A DNA stretch of 64,000 nt, taken from the NCBI GenBank assembly GCA_000328365.1, contig KB299619.1, forward strand, positions 69,422-133,421. The letters run 5' to 3'. This document shows positions 47,001 through 58,400 of the stretch, one piece after another (positions within the stretch are counted from its first letter, which is position 1; every line of letters begins with the position of its first letter). The notes beneath the pieces were generated by a model that saw only the letters and a list, made by a program, of their open reading frames with translations, made no database searches and had not been told where the DNA came from. This DNA comes from Capitella teleta (lineage: Eukaryota > Annelida > Polychaeta > Capitellidae). The translations under genes were made by a program, and so were the position numbers.

Positions 47001-50000
47001 TCTCATTCCTGCTGATGGTGGGGCTAGTCTCTGTACAAGTGAGGACCAGTAAAATCTCGTGAATCATCTTTACATTCGTATCCTTCTAAGCTCTAAGCCG
47101 AGTCCACAGAAGGGAAATTCTAGAATGTTCACTTATTGAACGGAAGCAACTACAAGCAGAGGAATCTGGGTTTGTTGACTGCACCAATGTCGCATGTCTG
47201 CAATGTTCTCTGCTCTCAGGCGGCAAACAATTCTGTGCAGACTCAGCCTGCCACCTAGTGGAGCGACAGAATACTCCCCGGGGGATCATTTGGCCCTTTT
47301 CCCCCAGAATCCACACGACATCGTGGACGCCATCTTGAACAAAGTCGTAATCGATTCTGGGATGACGGCGGATGACTGGTTTCGACTGGAAACGCTCGAA
47401 GAAACTCAATCTGCTTCTGGTGGTGAGCTTAAACATGCTGTTGGATAGTCAGGACAGAGGTGGCTCATGTCCCGATAAATGGAGGAGGGAAAAAAAACGA
47501 AAAGAAAAAAATTTAAATAAAATACTAGTACTAGTAGTTAAAAGTAGAATGTAAACATTGTTTCTATAAATGATGAGTGTAATTTATATGGTATTTTTTG
47601 GTAGCTTTCGATGTGATTCATCTTCATTAATTTGGAGAAGAATATTAAAATCATGTATAAAATATATTCGGATTCCCCAAAACAACCCCACACCTATCCT
47701 CAACTTGGTTAAAACAAACCTCATGACTCGGGATTTCCCCATTTATATACAGAGTGCAGGGCCAAAAGTAGTCAATCTACTCCATGTTAAAGATCTCAAT
47801 GCTTTTCAATGGTGCTACGCATTTCTGTGAAAGTGTTACAAAACAGATCGCAGTGTAAAAATCATACAAAGATAAGAGAAATAAATACTTGGTATGGTTA
47901 GTCTAACATGTCATGCTGCTATTCCTATAATTTCTATTCCAATTCTATCAGCATTAATGTTGATGTATCTCAATAAAGTGCACTCGTCATTCCGCGATAT
48001 TTCCTATTTTGGCGGCAATCAAGGCCCCGGACCATGGATAAGCTTCACTGAACACACAATTAAGGCAACGCTTTCGTACTATTGTTTTGTTTGTGAGTGC
48101 TATTGTTGTGACAATAGCACTAATGTTTATCTCGTAAAGATAATAATTGATCCCACACCATACAAGAGATGACATTCCTTAATGGTCGTTCAGGGGAACA
48201 TCCGATTTTGCTCTCTTCGCGATCACTCACCACTCGCATTTAAATGTTCCTCTCTCATTCAAAATTGACCTTTTTGTTTGATTTCTTTGCAAAAATCGGC
48301 GCAGAATAACATACTCAATCCATACCAGGTAGTTATTTTTTTAAATAATTGATACTTTTTAACAATTTTTATAGTTTCGTTTTTAACATTGAGTGGATAG
48401 ACTACTTTAGGCCCACTCTGTATATTTATATTTTTTCTGTGCCAATAAAGTTGATTACATGTAAATGGATCATAAGATCTTAATACTGGCAGCAGCTTGA
48501 TCGGGTGCTTGATTTCAACTATCAATCGCTGCACTTTGAGAGAAGCGAGAGCCCATATCTCCATGGCAACAAAGAATAACAAACACGTGGCTAAAGTACG
48601 CTGTAATAAAACATCATAATATAATAATACTTATATTATTATTTATGGGTAAACCTAAATTGTTCTTTCCCTTCTTCCTAAGTTACAAAAAAAATACACT
48701 ATTTACATTCACACAAAAAAAAAATTGTTCAAGAGAACAATATAAATACGACATAGTGTCATAAATAATAATTATAAAAGGAAAAAGAAAATAAAATCTA
48801 CCAATTGTCTGCATGACTGGAATCTCAATAACGCCGAATTTAAAATTGCGGTTTTCCTAATAATTTTTATATTTGCGTGTGAGGATTTAATTTACAGTGC
48901 ATGATTTATTATGCAGATTAAACTGAGCGATTTTCACTCTCTGTGATGGTATGGAAAAAACGTTTGCGATGCGTGATCACACAAAGGCATTCTGAAGGAA
49001 TTGGTTGCCGGTATGGCTCAGGGGCACCGCGGTGCACTTCCAACGTAAAGGTAAGGGGTTCGATTCCCCTCGGTGACTACGTACCAAAGTGCAGTCTATT
49101 ATGTGGGGACCTAAAATGATTTATGGGCAGCGATTTTGGCACTGGACATTGCGCAAAATTGTACGCAAAAAAAAAAAAAAAATAATAATAATAACAATAA
49201 TAATAATAATAATAATAATAAATGATAATAGTAATAATAATCTTAATAATAATAAAGAATAACCAAATTCAAATGTAGAACTTAGAATTGGAATGGCAAC
49301 ATGAATGAATAGGCAATGGTAATTTATAAGGCCCAGTTAGATCGGCGGATTGCTGGTTTTGCTGTCATCTGTTGGTTAGACCGCTGACCTTGGTGGTTTA
49401 TCGCAACATGAGAATCATTATTACTCCCATGAAATAAAACAATGTTATCAGGAATCAAACAGACGTGGCTTGATGACAAGAGACTGACCACAACCACCCT
49501 GCGGTCAGCCTTGACCCACTTACTGGACATCACCACGCCCCCAGCGCAGTCGCTCCTCAGACAGATGGCAGGTTTAGCGACAGAGCAAAAAGACCGCGAA
49601 GGACTGCAACACCTGGCTGAGGTGAAATCCGCAGAAATAGACCAACAACGAAACTGAAAGTTGACCATTTTTGCAGGCCACGGCTGAATACGAGGACTGG
49701 AAGCATGAGTTTCATCCGAATCTCGCCGAAGTTCTCGCCCAATTCCCGTCACTGCAGCTGACGGCGACTTTTCTGCTGACTCAGCTGCCGTTGCTGCTGC
49801 AGAGATATTACAGCATCAGTTGTTGTCCTGCGGCTTATCCAGGAGAAGTCCACGCCACCGTCGCAGTCATCCAGTTCACAACGCAAGGTCTTCATAACGC
49901 ACTAAAGCATAACGGAATCATAACGCACCTTTTATCTCAGATGGAAAAGGTGAGGTTCATAGAGGTGTGTCTTCTTCGTGGTTGAATGAAATTGCGCAAC

Positions 50001-50904
50001 AGCAGATTATCCCATGCTACATTCGACGGTGAGTTATTTTATACATTCAGATTGTACATAATGAGTTATGTGAATATTATGGTGTTTGTTAGTATTGCGT
50101 TATTATTAATTAATTATAACTTCCTTTATTTTGATTCCTTATTTTTAGCCCATGGGTTTGGAAGAAAGATGGATGAATTTAATATCCCTGCCAAGTTTTG
50201 TTTATTTGCTCGTTTTCGCATTTTTTTAATTCATCGTTATTATAAGTTTATTATAATTATTTTATACAATCTCTAATACAATTATATGTCTTTCTCATAA
50301 TAATTATGTGCCTTAGGTATAACTGGCTTTCAATTTTATTTCCTTTTACAATAAACATCTAAATTTCATGATTTGTGGTGTTTTTTGTCTCGATCGCATG
50401 TCAAACCATCCGATAAGTACCGAGAATTCATCGCAGCACAGAATTGCGATCATAACGCACTTAATCATAACGCCCCCGCACATCCGATGCCCTCTCTTCC
50501 AGGGCCCCCCTCTTTCACTTGCCCGACGACCAGTCGGTGCCGATCATCATGGTGGGCCCAGGGACTGGAATTGCTCCGTTCAGGTCTTTCTGGCAGGATC
50601 GGTGTAAACGCCTCGAAGGTGAGTCGATAAATATGGCGGGTGAATCACGTCCTTTGCATGTTCTTTGATATTGCTGAAAATGCGTTTTAAATGTAATAAA
50701 TGAAATGAAAATTTCTCCCGTTCTTTCTACAGCCCAGCATTCCCCCCGTCTTGGGTCGATGGTCCTGTACTTCGGATGTCGGACGTCCAACCTGGATTTC
50801 ATCTTCAGAGCAGAGCTTGAAGACCTGGTGAAGAAGAGGGCGTTGTCAGGGCTCCACGTGGCGTTCTCTAGAGAACCTGGGCAACGAAAGGTAAAGTTTT
50901 TTTT

Positions 50905-50939
<35 letters not shown>

Positions 50940-51431
50940 CTTGAAAATTAATACGAAAACCAATCTTTTATAGGAGCATGTTCAAGATTTAATGTTCAAA
51001 AACAGCAAAGAAATCTACGACCAACTAATCGAGTCACGTGGCCATATTTACGTTTGCGGAGATGTTTCGATGGCTTCAGGAGTTTGCGAGACAATCGAAA
51101 ATATTCTCGTCGCCGAATCATCCATGACGAAGGACGACGCCAAAGAGTGCGTTATGAACATGAGAGTAAGTCCGTTATGGTTGACATAGTGCGTTATGAT
51201 TATCTATGATCGACACAGGAGCAGCATCGCTTCCACGAGGACATATTTGGGGTCACTTTGCGTATTTCCGATAGTCAGCGCTCTGCGAGGATGCAAGCGA
51301 AACAAGAGTGGAAGAGCCACGCGGGTGCAAATCGTTCGTTCGACACAGTGCCGAAAAACGGCGTTGTTCCGAGTGAAGAAACAAACAGATCGTCCTCCCC
51401 TTGGGTCGGTCACATCTTCTTATTCAGCTGA
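44039..51431 (+). CDS. NOS: Nitric oxide synthase (calmodulin-dependent type), 5' end missing
   Basis: Converts L-arginine to NO and citrulline with NADPH, haem, BH4, FAD and FMN. Twenty-three exons join with consistent phase to 1148 residues: 44039-44181, 44237-44491, 44543-44684, 44738-44880, 44938-45112, 45161-45262, 45318-45512, 45679-45812, 45879-46023, 46079-46183, 46236-46285, 46507-46620, 46672-46846, 46900-47038, 47091-47169, 47220-47422, 49452-49621, 49677-49887, 49941-50028, 50503-50618, 50733-50890, 50974-51165, 51219-51431. Seen: the zinc pair CKPNKC at the start; haem ligand C92 ([13 protein letters not shown]); substrate Glu E270 (WFMGTE); a nine-Glu run then a basic calmodulin-binding helix (about 419-446); FMN site FATETGKS; an insert of about 45 residues after GDPPDSG like the autoinhibitory loop of constitutive NOS; FAD motif RYYSIS; NADPH motif [13 protein letters not shown]; and YVCGDV. 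All catalytic residues checked are present. The N-terminal exon(s) are unresolved. Confidence 0.95.
45733..45759 (+). repeat. (GAA)9 encoding nine Glu between oxygenase domain and calmodulin site
   Basis: A pure trinucleotide run inside NOS exon 8 encodes poly-Glu directly before the calmodulin-binding helix. It could vary in length between alleles. Confidence 0.95.
47750..48420. mobile_element. Complete-looking family R transposon (non-autonomous), in a NOS intron
   Basis: Left end CAGAGTGCAGGGCCAAAAGTAG and right end (reverse) CAGAGTGGGCCTAAAGTAG form terminal inverted repeats of about 45 bp, with TA on both outer sides (47748-47749 and 48421-48422), as in Tc1/mariner-type insertion. There are 671 bp and no transposase frame. 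Relatives lie at 15244-15830, 30258-30616, 38108-39270 and 42345-42712. Confidence 0.85.
49004..49182 (+). mobile_element. tRNA-derived SINE in NOS intron 16
   Basis: The head looks like a tRNA: GTTGCCG (49004-49010) pairs with CGGTGAC (49071-49077) as an acceptor stem with two wobbles. A box TGGCTCAGGGG is at 49014-49024 and a perfect B box, GGTTCGATTCC, at 49057-49067. The anticodon stem does not fold well, and the sequence continues about 90 bp into a unique body that ends in poly-A (49167-49181) and AAT repeats. That is the plan of a tRNA-SINE transcribed by RNA polymerase III, not a working tRNA gene. No other copy is seen in the window. Confidence 0.75.
49888..49940 (+). repeat. NOS 53-bp intron built of ATCATAACGCAC-like words
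   Basis: Between donor GTCTTC and acceptor TCTCAG lie TTCATAACGCACT (49891-49903), AGCATAACGGA and ATCATAACGCACC (about 49917-49929). Little else is in the intron. Confidence 0.85.
50449..50475 (+). repeat. Tandem ATCATAACGC words in NOS intron before exon 20
   Basis: ATCATAACGCACT (50449-50461) and ATCATAACGCCC (from 50464) lie 28-53 bp before the acceptor at 50502, the same sort of position as in UBASH3 intron 6. Confidence 0.85.
51189..51200 (-). repeat. Reverse-strand copy of the word in the last NOS intron
   Basis: GTGCGTTATGAT lies inside the 53-bp intron 51166-51218. A related GTGCGTTATGAAC lies in the exon just before (about 51149), so the word straddles both sides of the donor. Confidence 0.85.
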
Positions 51432-52994
51432 ACGTTACGTAATACTCGATGTATTCCTTTGCTTCCAGGTGAATGGTCATGTCTGATGACAACTTGGGAA
51501 AATTTAGAAGCAATCTTCAGCATGTATTCCATATTACGCACTCTGATATAATGCAAAGGATGATCACGTGGTACTACCATTCGGGGGTTTTAAAATTTGT
51601 GCATCTACTCCATGCATTCATGTACATACCTGTGGACACCCCATAACTTGATATCCATTGATTCGCGCTCAATCCGTGAAAATGAATATACAAATGAAGA
51701 TGCATGGCGTGAAAATTAAATACTGTATTAACGAATAAAAAGATTTTTACCCATATACTCTCGCTTCAAATAAAATATTATTCAACAAAAATTGTAATTA
51801 TTACCTCTAAGCATAAAAAATACTGTTATGTGGTATATGAAAAATAGAGAGATGACGCACATGGAGCTACTTATCTCGATGTCTAGTAATTATTAGGATG
51901 AAAAAAAAAAATGGGTCTCGTCAACTGAGCGACCTCGATATCTCCTCTTCATGGCCTATAAATAGCTCACAAAGCGAATACAAAATGTTTTCGGCGGAGG
52001 TCGCAGAAAATTAACGATGGATTGATGACATGGAACCATTGAAATGATGTTATTGTTGCTTAGCAATTTGGTGAATTGCCCGAGTGTTGTACTCTTTATG
52101 AGATTCCGCAGAAAAAAACTCCCGATTCTCGTAGTCCTAAATCATAGGTTCTAGATGGCTGTGGTGTCATTGTTATGTAATGTCTTCTTATCGTTTATAT
52201 CTCAGAAATTAATCATAAAACTTCAAGTGGTTTCCAGAATTTAAAAAAAAGGGACAAAAAATTAAGAACTTTGAGATAGCTCTGTAGTAATTAGAGCTGC
52301 ACGGATATCCGAAACCCGGCAATCCGATGCGTTTATTGAATATCCGGATCAGGGGAAAATATACTGTGACAACTCTTGATAGTTATGTAATAGACACTTT
52401 CCGATTTAATCAAATATTGACTTTGCCTCCCGTGTGCATTATAATATTACAAGCGGTCGTGCCCATTAATCAGATCAGAGTTCTGTGTATTCGGTTCACC
52501 AATGCTCAGGGAATGTTGGATCAATAAAAGTGATTGAAATAAAAGTGATTAACGGTAACACACTTTCTCTTATTACGTCTCCTGTCACATTACAGAAATC
52601 GAAAGGCCACTGTTCAGAATTAAAAGTCTCTTGGTTTGTTTTGCTTTATATATATATATATCTGCATGATGATGAAAGACTACGAACGGCTTTGATAAGA
52701 GTGTCGCAAAAGTGCCGCAGAAGCACCTGTGTCGCAAGGCTTCTCTAATCACGCGGGACAGTAGAAGTCAAGGAAAGGTCAAAGAAGCATGGCACCCTAT
52801 CAACTGGTTGTCAATTTGGCGTGTATTGTCAACGCAATCGACTGTGATTATTATTGAATTAATATACCGGTATACATTATCATTCATAATGGTTATATTA
52901 TTGGAAGTGCAAGACATCAGAGCTTAGCACGACGTGAGGTAAATCATCGATGTTGAATATGATATGGCGCCATAGCTGTGGTCACGTGGCTCAA

Positions 52995-53264
52995 TTCACT
53001 GGTCTCCGGTGCTACTGAAAAGAAGCACCGGCACACACCGATGAAAACTCACCCCTATTTTGGTACATCCATTTCACTCGATTTCACATGACGTCACTCG
53101 GAATTCCCAAGATGGCTCCCAAGGCGAGGCGAGGAAAATGAATTCACAATATTTTCTGAATACGACCAGTTGACTAAATGTTACTATAAATAGCAACCAA
53201 TGAGTTACCACCTGTCATCGGTGTGTGTCCGTATCATTATATATATGACTAGGGAACCAGTGAA
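52995..53264. mobile_element. MITE-like element, 270 bp, between 36-bp direct repeats
   Basis: Ends TTCACTGGTCTCCGG and (reverse) TTCACTGGTTCCCTAG are inverted repeats, and an inner pair GGCACACACCGATGA / TCATCGGTGTGTGTCC lies near 53031-53045 and 53215-53230. The flanks 52964-52999 and 53265-53300 are the same 36 bp with one mismatch, much longer than a normal target duplication. A shared end motif occurs at 32977-33037. Confidence 0.65.
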
Positions 53265-54019
53265 ATGGCGCCATAGCTGTGGTCACGTGGCTGAATTCAC
53301 AGAATCGCCACGTTTTCCTAAGCAGCGATTCTTTATAATAGTGTTGTAGACCCTCACAATATATTTCATCTTGGACCATTTAGACTGTCGGCCTAAAATG
53401 TTTCGGGAAATTTCGTTGTGAATAGAGTCTCATGTTCTAATGTTTGATTAACAACACATTTAATCAAACAATTCGATGCTCGAGTGAATTTACAAAAGCA
53501 TAGATTGCAAAATGAGCAATAAATTGAACCGAGAAATAAATTGGAATATTTTCAGACAATACCGGATAACAATTGGCGGACGATATTTAATTACCAGAAC
53601 ATGGCACTCATCCCTACTAAAAAATAATAAATTATGACTTAAATTAAAACGTGCAAATAATACAATTAAGTTAGGTTGAATAACAAAGATAGAGAGCTTC
53701 CTTGAGATTGCTTTATTCCCTCTACAAACACGACTGCCATTCATACCAGCAACACACGAAACAAATTGCTCAGTGAAGTAAAAAAAAAAAATGAAAAAAA
53801 GGACTCGTCTTTTTTTTTTATTTAATGAGAAGAGGAAGGTTATTCTTTGTAAGTGCAAACAAAGACATCAAGGAGACGACCTCCTGCATGACCTGCTCAA
53901 TGACCTTGAGCTAAGGTGGAGGTCACGGAGATTTTAAAAAATGGTTGACATGAGTAGTAATAATAATAGCAGGCGACACATTAAAAAAAAAAAGCCAATT
54001 TCGATATCATATTTTTAGG

Positions 54020-54056
54020 GAGGGGTCAAGGGTCAGGGGTCAGGGGTCAGGTCAAC
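54020..54056. repeat. GGGTCA/AGGTCA tandem array
   Basis: Four GGGTCA units with 0-2-bp spacing followed by AGGTCA. This is the second AGGTCA-type array in the window besides 13201-13264. Confidence 0.75.
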
Positions 54057-55472
54057 AAAAATAAAAACATGAGTGAGATGGAGAGACAACTCAAAAGCCT
54101 CCAAGAGAAAAAGGTTCACAATTTCAATCAATTATAATTTATAATTAGTAAAAAAAAAAAAAAATACATTAAAAAAGATGCCATTAGAAAAATTCTCAAA
54201 ATATTAAGCATAAAAAGATTGCAGCATAGAACAAAAAAAAGCTTGTTTTTCTTCTAAGAAAAAAAAAAAAAAAATAGAAAAAAAAAAAAAAAATAGAAAA
54301 GAAAAAACAGTGGACAGAGATATTAATTTTTTGGCTGTGATCAACACAACACTGTAATGAAATCATGAATGACTAGAGGAAGGGGAAGAGAGAGATAGAA
54401 GGGGATTGAGTGAAAGGGAATACTAGCACAATACTGACGGGAGATCTGAAATAAAGGGGCTCTAACACTCAACATTAGAGAAAAATTCAAAACAAGCAAC
54501 TCCATCGGAGGTAGGGAAAAACATGACAACAAATTCGTTTTCTTTTATGTAGGGAGGAGCTTTTGGGAGGAGCAAAGAGGATTATGATATACTATTTTGT
54601 TCACATGCTAAATATATACATGGCTATAATATAACGAGTATAATCCAATGTTGATATTATAACTTTTCTGAAAAATTCGCTCGCTGACAATCTCACGTTT
54701 GTATATCATTCACACCAGAAAAAAAAAAAATTCAGAAAAAAAAAAACTTCTTTTGAGTCTTCATAAAATTTGGGGTAAGGAAGGAAAGGAAAACAAAAAA
54801 ATTCGGGGGGTAGGGAATATTATAGGGGGGCTGGGGGGTGGAGGAGATTAAATGAAGAATGAAAAGTTTAAGATGAGAATCGGTCGTCATATTATGTACA
54901 GTGCAATTAGCCTCGCTCGAGTTCAACCTACCAGAACCAGGGAGGGCTGCTGAGCGGGCAAACATTTAATAAATATGAAACAGAATATGTTCAACCATGT
55001 ACAATCGTGGCGTTCATTGGCACAGTTCTTGCGACTGCATTACATTTAGGGGATGAGAGCATTGGCAAGATATCGCTGCTCACAGTCTGCGTAGGAAACG
55101 TTCAATGACGAAGGAGGGGGCAGGGTGGGGGAGGTACAATGAGGTTATCGGTGCAAAGATTTTGTAAAGCGATTCATCAGAGAGAGAAAGGCACAGAAGC
55201 TCTCTTTAAAACTTAAAAAAAAATATAATAATAATAATAATAATATTAAGAATAATAAGGACTAGTAGAGAAAGAAAGAAAGAAATTATAAATTATAAAA
55301 TCTGTTGGGTTTGTTTTTTTGGTTTGTGGGAGGAGCTATGACTTTTTTTAAAGGAGAAGAAATCCACCAATAATAATAATAATAATAATAATAATAATTA
55401 ATAATAATAATAATACACAAAAAGAGAAAAAATTATGAGCCACGTATAAAAAGAGGAATAATGAGGAGAAAT

Positions 55473-58400
55473 CTAGCTGTCATCACTGTTGCGGTGTTCT
55501 AGGGGGGGGTGGCCCCCATCGATTCCGTTCCCGCCTGGCACTGCGCCGTACTTATTGCGAACTTTCTTGTTCATGTTTGCCATGATCTGTGCAGAGAGCT
55601 TGAAGCCACTGATGATCTCATCTTTCCATTGGTTGATGAGAACGCGATCCTTTTACAGAGAGAGAGAAAAAAGTAAACGGCGAATTACGCGAGATTTCAA
55701 CCAACGGGAGAAGTGATGGCCACTTTGTTGTCATTTGTCAGATGTATCACAATGCAGTTTTCCGTTTTGTTGAGTTTTTGGAAATCCGGAATGACTTCCT
55801 TAATGTCCATCATAGCGATGAGCTGGATGAACGAACAAAATTCATAAATTCCGATCAAGCAGAAAAGCGTGTCACAAACCTCCACCCCCTTTCCTTTGAT
55901 AATAGCACCGTCGCGGTGCTTGGGATAAAATTCAAGTCGATTGGGGTAAAGTTTGAGGTGTTTTTTCTGCCAGGTCTGGAGGAACGGCCCACCTAGCTTG
56001 AGAACTTCGCCCTCGACAATACAGTCCGTGGGCCCGACTGCAAAAAGAGAAGGAGCAAAAATAAAATCAAAAACACGCAAAAACGATTTCACAAAACACG
56101 TACAATTCTCTTCCAGTTCGTTAATACGCGGCTTCTGCTTGCGTTTCTGTTCGATCTTATCCGTGTCTTGATTGATTGCCTCGAAGACGGTCTCCGCCAC
56201 CTCTTGCTGCCAACGTTCCGACACCACGAGGGGGAAGTTCTTGTACAACTCCTGGTCCGCATCAGTCAGCTGCGAGCAAAAAAAAGAAAAAAAAAATGCA
56301 CACGGAGCCAAACCGGGAAAAGCTCTCACTTTGATGCCTTTGGTGTCCTCTTCGTCAAACGATCCGATGTCGAAGGCGTCGGCCGCGTTGACTTCGCCAC
56401 GGGGAGGAATGAGGGGAGGGGGGTACTTCTGCAGGTAGACCTGCGTCCAATCCACGCCCTTAAAGAACGGGTGCTCCTTCAACTCTATTGCGCTGGGGGG
56501 GGGAGGGAAATTCACACGCTGACGGGTCAAGGAGGTCAGTCATAAACAAACCCATTGCCACGGCAACCAAGTCGTTCATCCACTTCCCGCTTCAGGAGTC
56601 CTTCCAGCAACGACTTCATCTCCGTTGACATTGAATCTGGGAACTCGACGTTCTGCGATGAGTAAGAAATGTGAATTAATGACACTGACTAAAAAGTGAA
56701 ACAACTGATTAAGCTAAGACACAGAATCATAATGAAGAGACGTGGAGAGAGAAAAAAAAAACACCTATTCACACCTTTAATGATAATGAAAGGAAAAAAA
56801 AAAAAATCTAACACTATTTTAATCATGCTGAAATAATTGAAGGAAACATGCTCGGTTTAAACCCTCTGGTCTGGCCCCCGAGTCAAAACTATGATTGGTC
56901 TTTTAAAGAATTCACCACAAAGCAACACAGCTGAGAGAGACAACATGAAATAGTACAATGTTCAAACGATTATTGAGTACAGACCTGCGTCTATTATACG
57001 AGTGCCAGGGATAGAAGACGAATAACCCGCGATTAGTCAACGAAGGATTCAAACAAAATCGAAAAACTTGGTTTTAATTATAGATTTAAAAAAAAAAGAA
57101 AAAAAGAAAAAAATATATATATATAGATGTTGAGAGAAACGGATGCATCCGATTAAGTGACGGTGACAGAAGGCTGCCCGCTATGCTATTTAGAAAAGAT
57201 GACGCGCAGAATGATCACGTATGAGCTTGAGAAATAACATGCATTTTGTCTTTGGTTTTTTTCCACACAAAAAAAAAAATAAAAGTAGATTCTGACCATA
57301 GTCATGGTCATCCGGTCAATCTCGTGTTTGTCCTTGGTTTTGTGTTGTCTGAACGGACTGTGCCTGTGAGAGAGAGGTCAGGGATGAGAGGTCAAAAGGT
57401 TGAAACACGTGAACTGACCCTTTTAATAATTTATACAACATACAGCCAAGAGAAAACCAGTCCGCACTAGAGTCGTACGCTGTGCCTTTGGACAACACCT
57501 CAGGGGCCATGTAGCCATGCGTGCCTCTGCAGAAAGGTCAGAAGGTCCAAAGGTTGAGGTCAGGGGTCGTGAACTTACACGCTTGCATGGGGCTTCTTCT
57601 TGGAGAAATCACAGGCCAAGCCAAGATCCGAGATGCGAACATGACCATTTTCATCAAGTAAAATATTTGCAGGCTGCGAAGATACAAAAAAAAACGCTCG
57701 CATGAAAAAAAAATTTTAAAAAAAAGAAAGAGAAAAAACTCACTTTGAGGTCCCGGTATACGACGTATCGGTTGTGCATATGTTCGAGGCCTAGAATGAC
57801 CTCGGCAGCGTAAAAGCGGACCTCTTTCTCAGAGAAAACGCCGTGCTGCGACAAGTGATAATGCAAGTCTCCTCCATTCATCAGATCCAGGATGAAGCAG
57901 AGTTTCTCAGGCGTTTGAAAAGCATACGTCATGCACACGATGAAAGGGCTGCCTTCCTGCTTGAGACGGCAACCATGATTATTGCCAGCGATCTACGCCA
58001 AGAAAACTCACCCCTGTGCTGACGAGAGACAGCATAATGCGTTCGTTCAGTGCTAACGTTTCTCCGCCCTTCATTTTGATTCGTTTCTTATCCAAGCATT
58101 TCATAGCATACCTGCATCAAACAAGCCAAGTAGGTCATTCACCTCCGCCTTCGCACAACTCACATCTTGCCCGTGTCTGCCTTGCGACAACCGTAGACCT
58201 CTCCGAAGCCCCCTCTGCCGATAATTCTGTGAACGCTGAAGTCGTTCATTGTTAACTGCAAATGACGTAAATTATGCTAATTTATGCAAGGCTCATCCTG
58301 CGGACGGGGTTTTGTCATGCTACTCACTTGTATATTTAATTCTAAGTTTTTCCACTGGCAAAACCGCGTGTATTTATCGCTGAAAGAGACAGACCATTAG

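Larger units (their letters stand above)
51432..55472. other. NOS 3' flank and convergent GRK 3' flank
   Basis: No gene seen. Contents: a MITE with 36-bp flanking direct repeats (52964-53300), poly-A-rich low complexity at 53780-54310 and 54719-54745, a GGGTCA array at 54020-54056 and (AAT)n runs at 55213-55260 and 55370-55413. The 3' UTRs of both genes should end here. Confidence 0.6.

Noticed and set aside
49004-49077. Functional tRNA gene (Gly-like TCC anticodon)
   Set aside because: The anticodon stem does not pair and the unit continues into a body with poly-A. A SINE explains it better.
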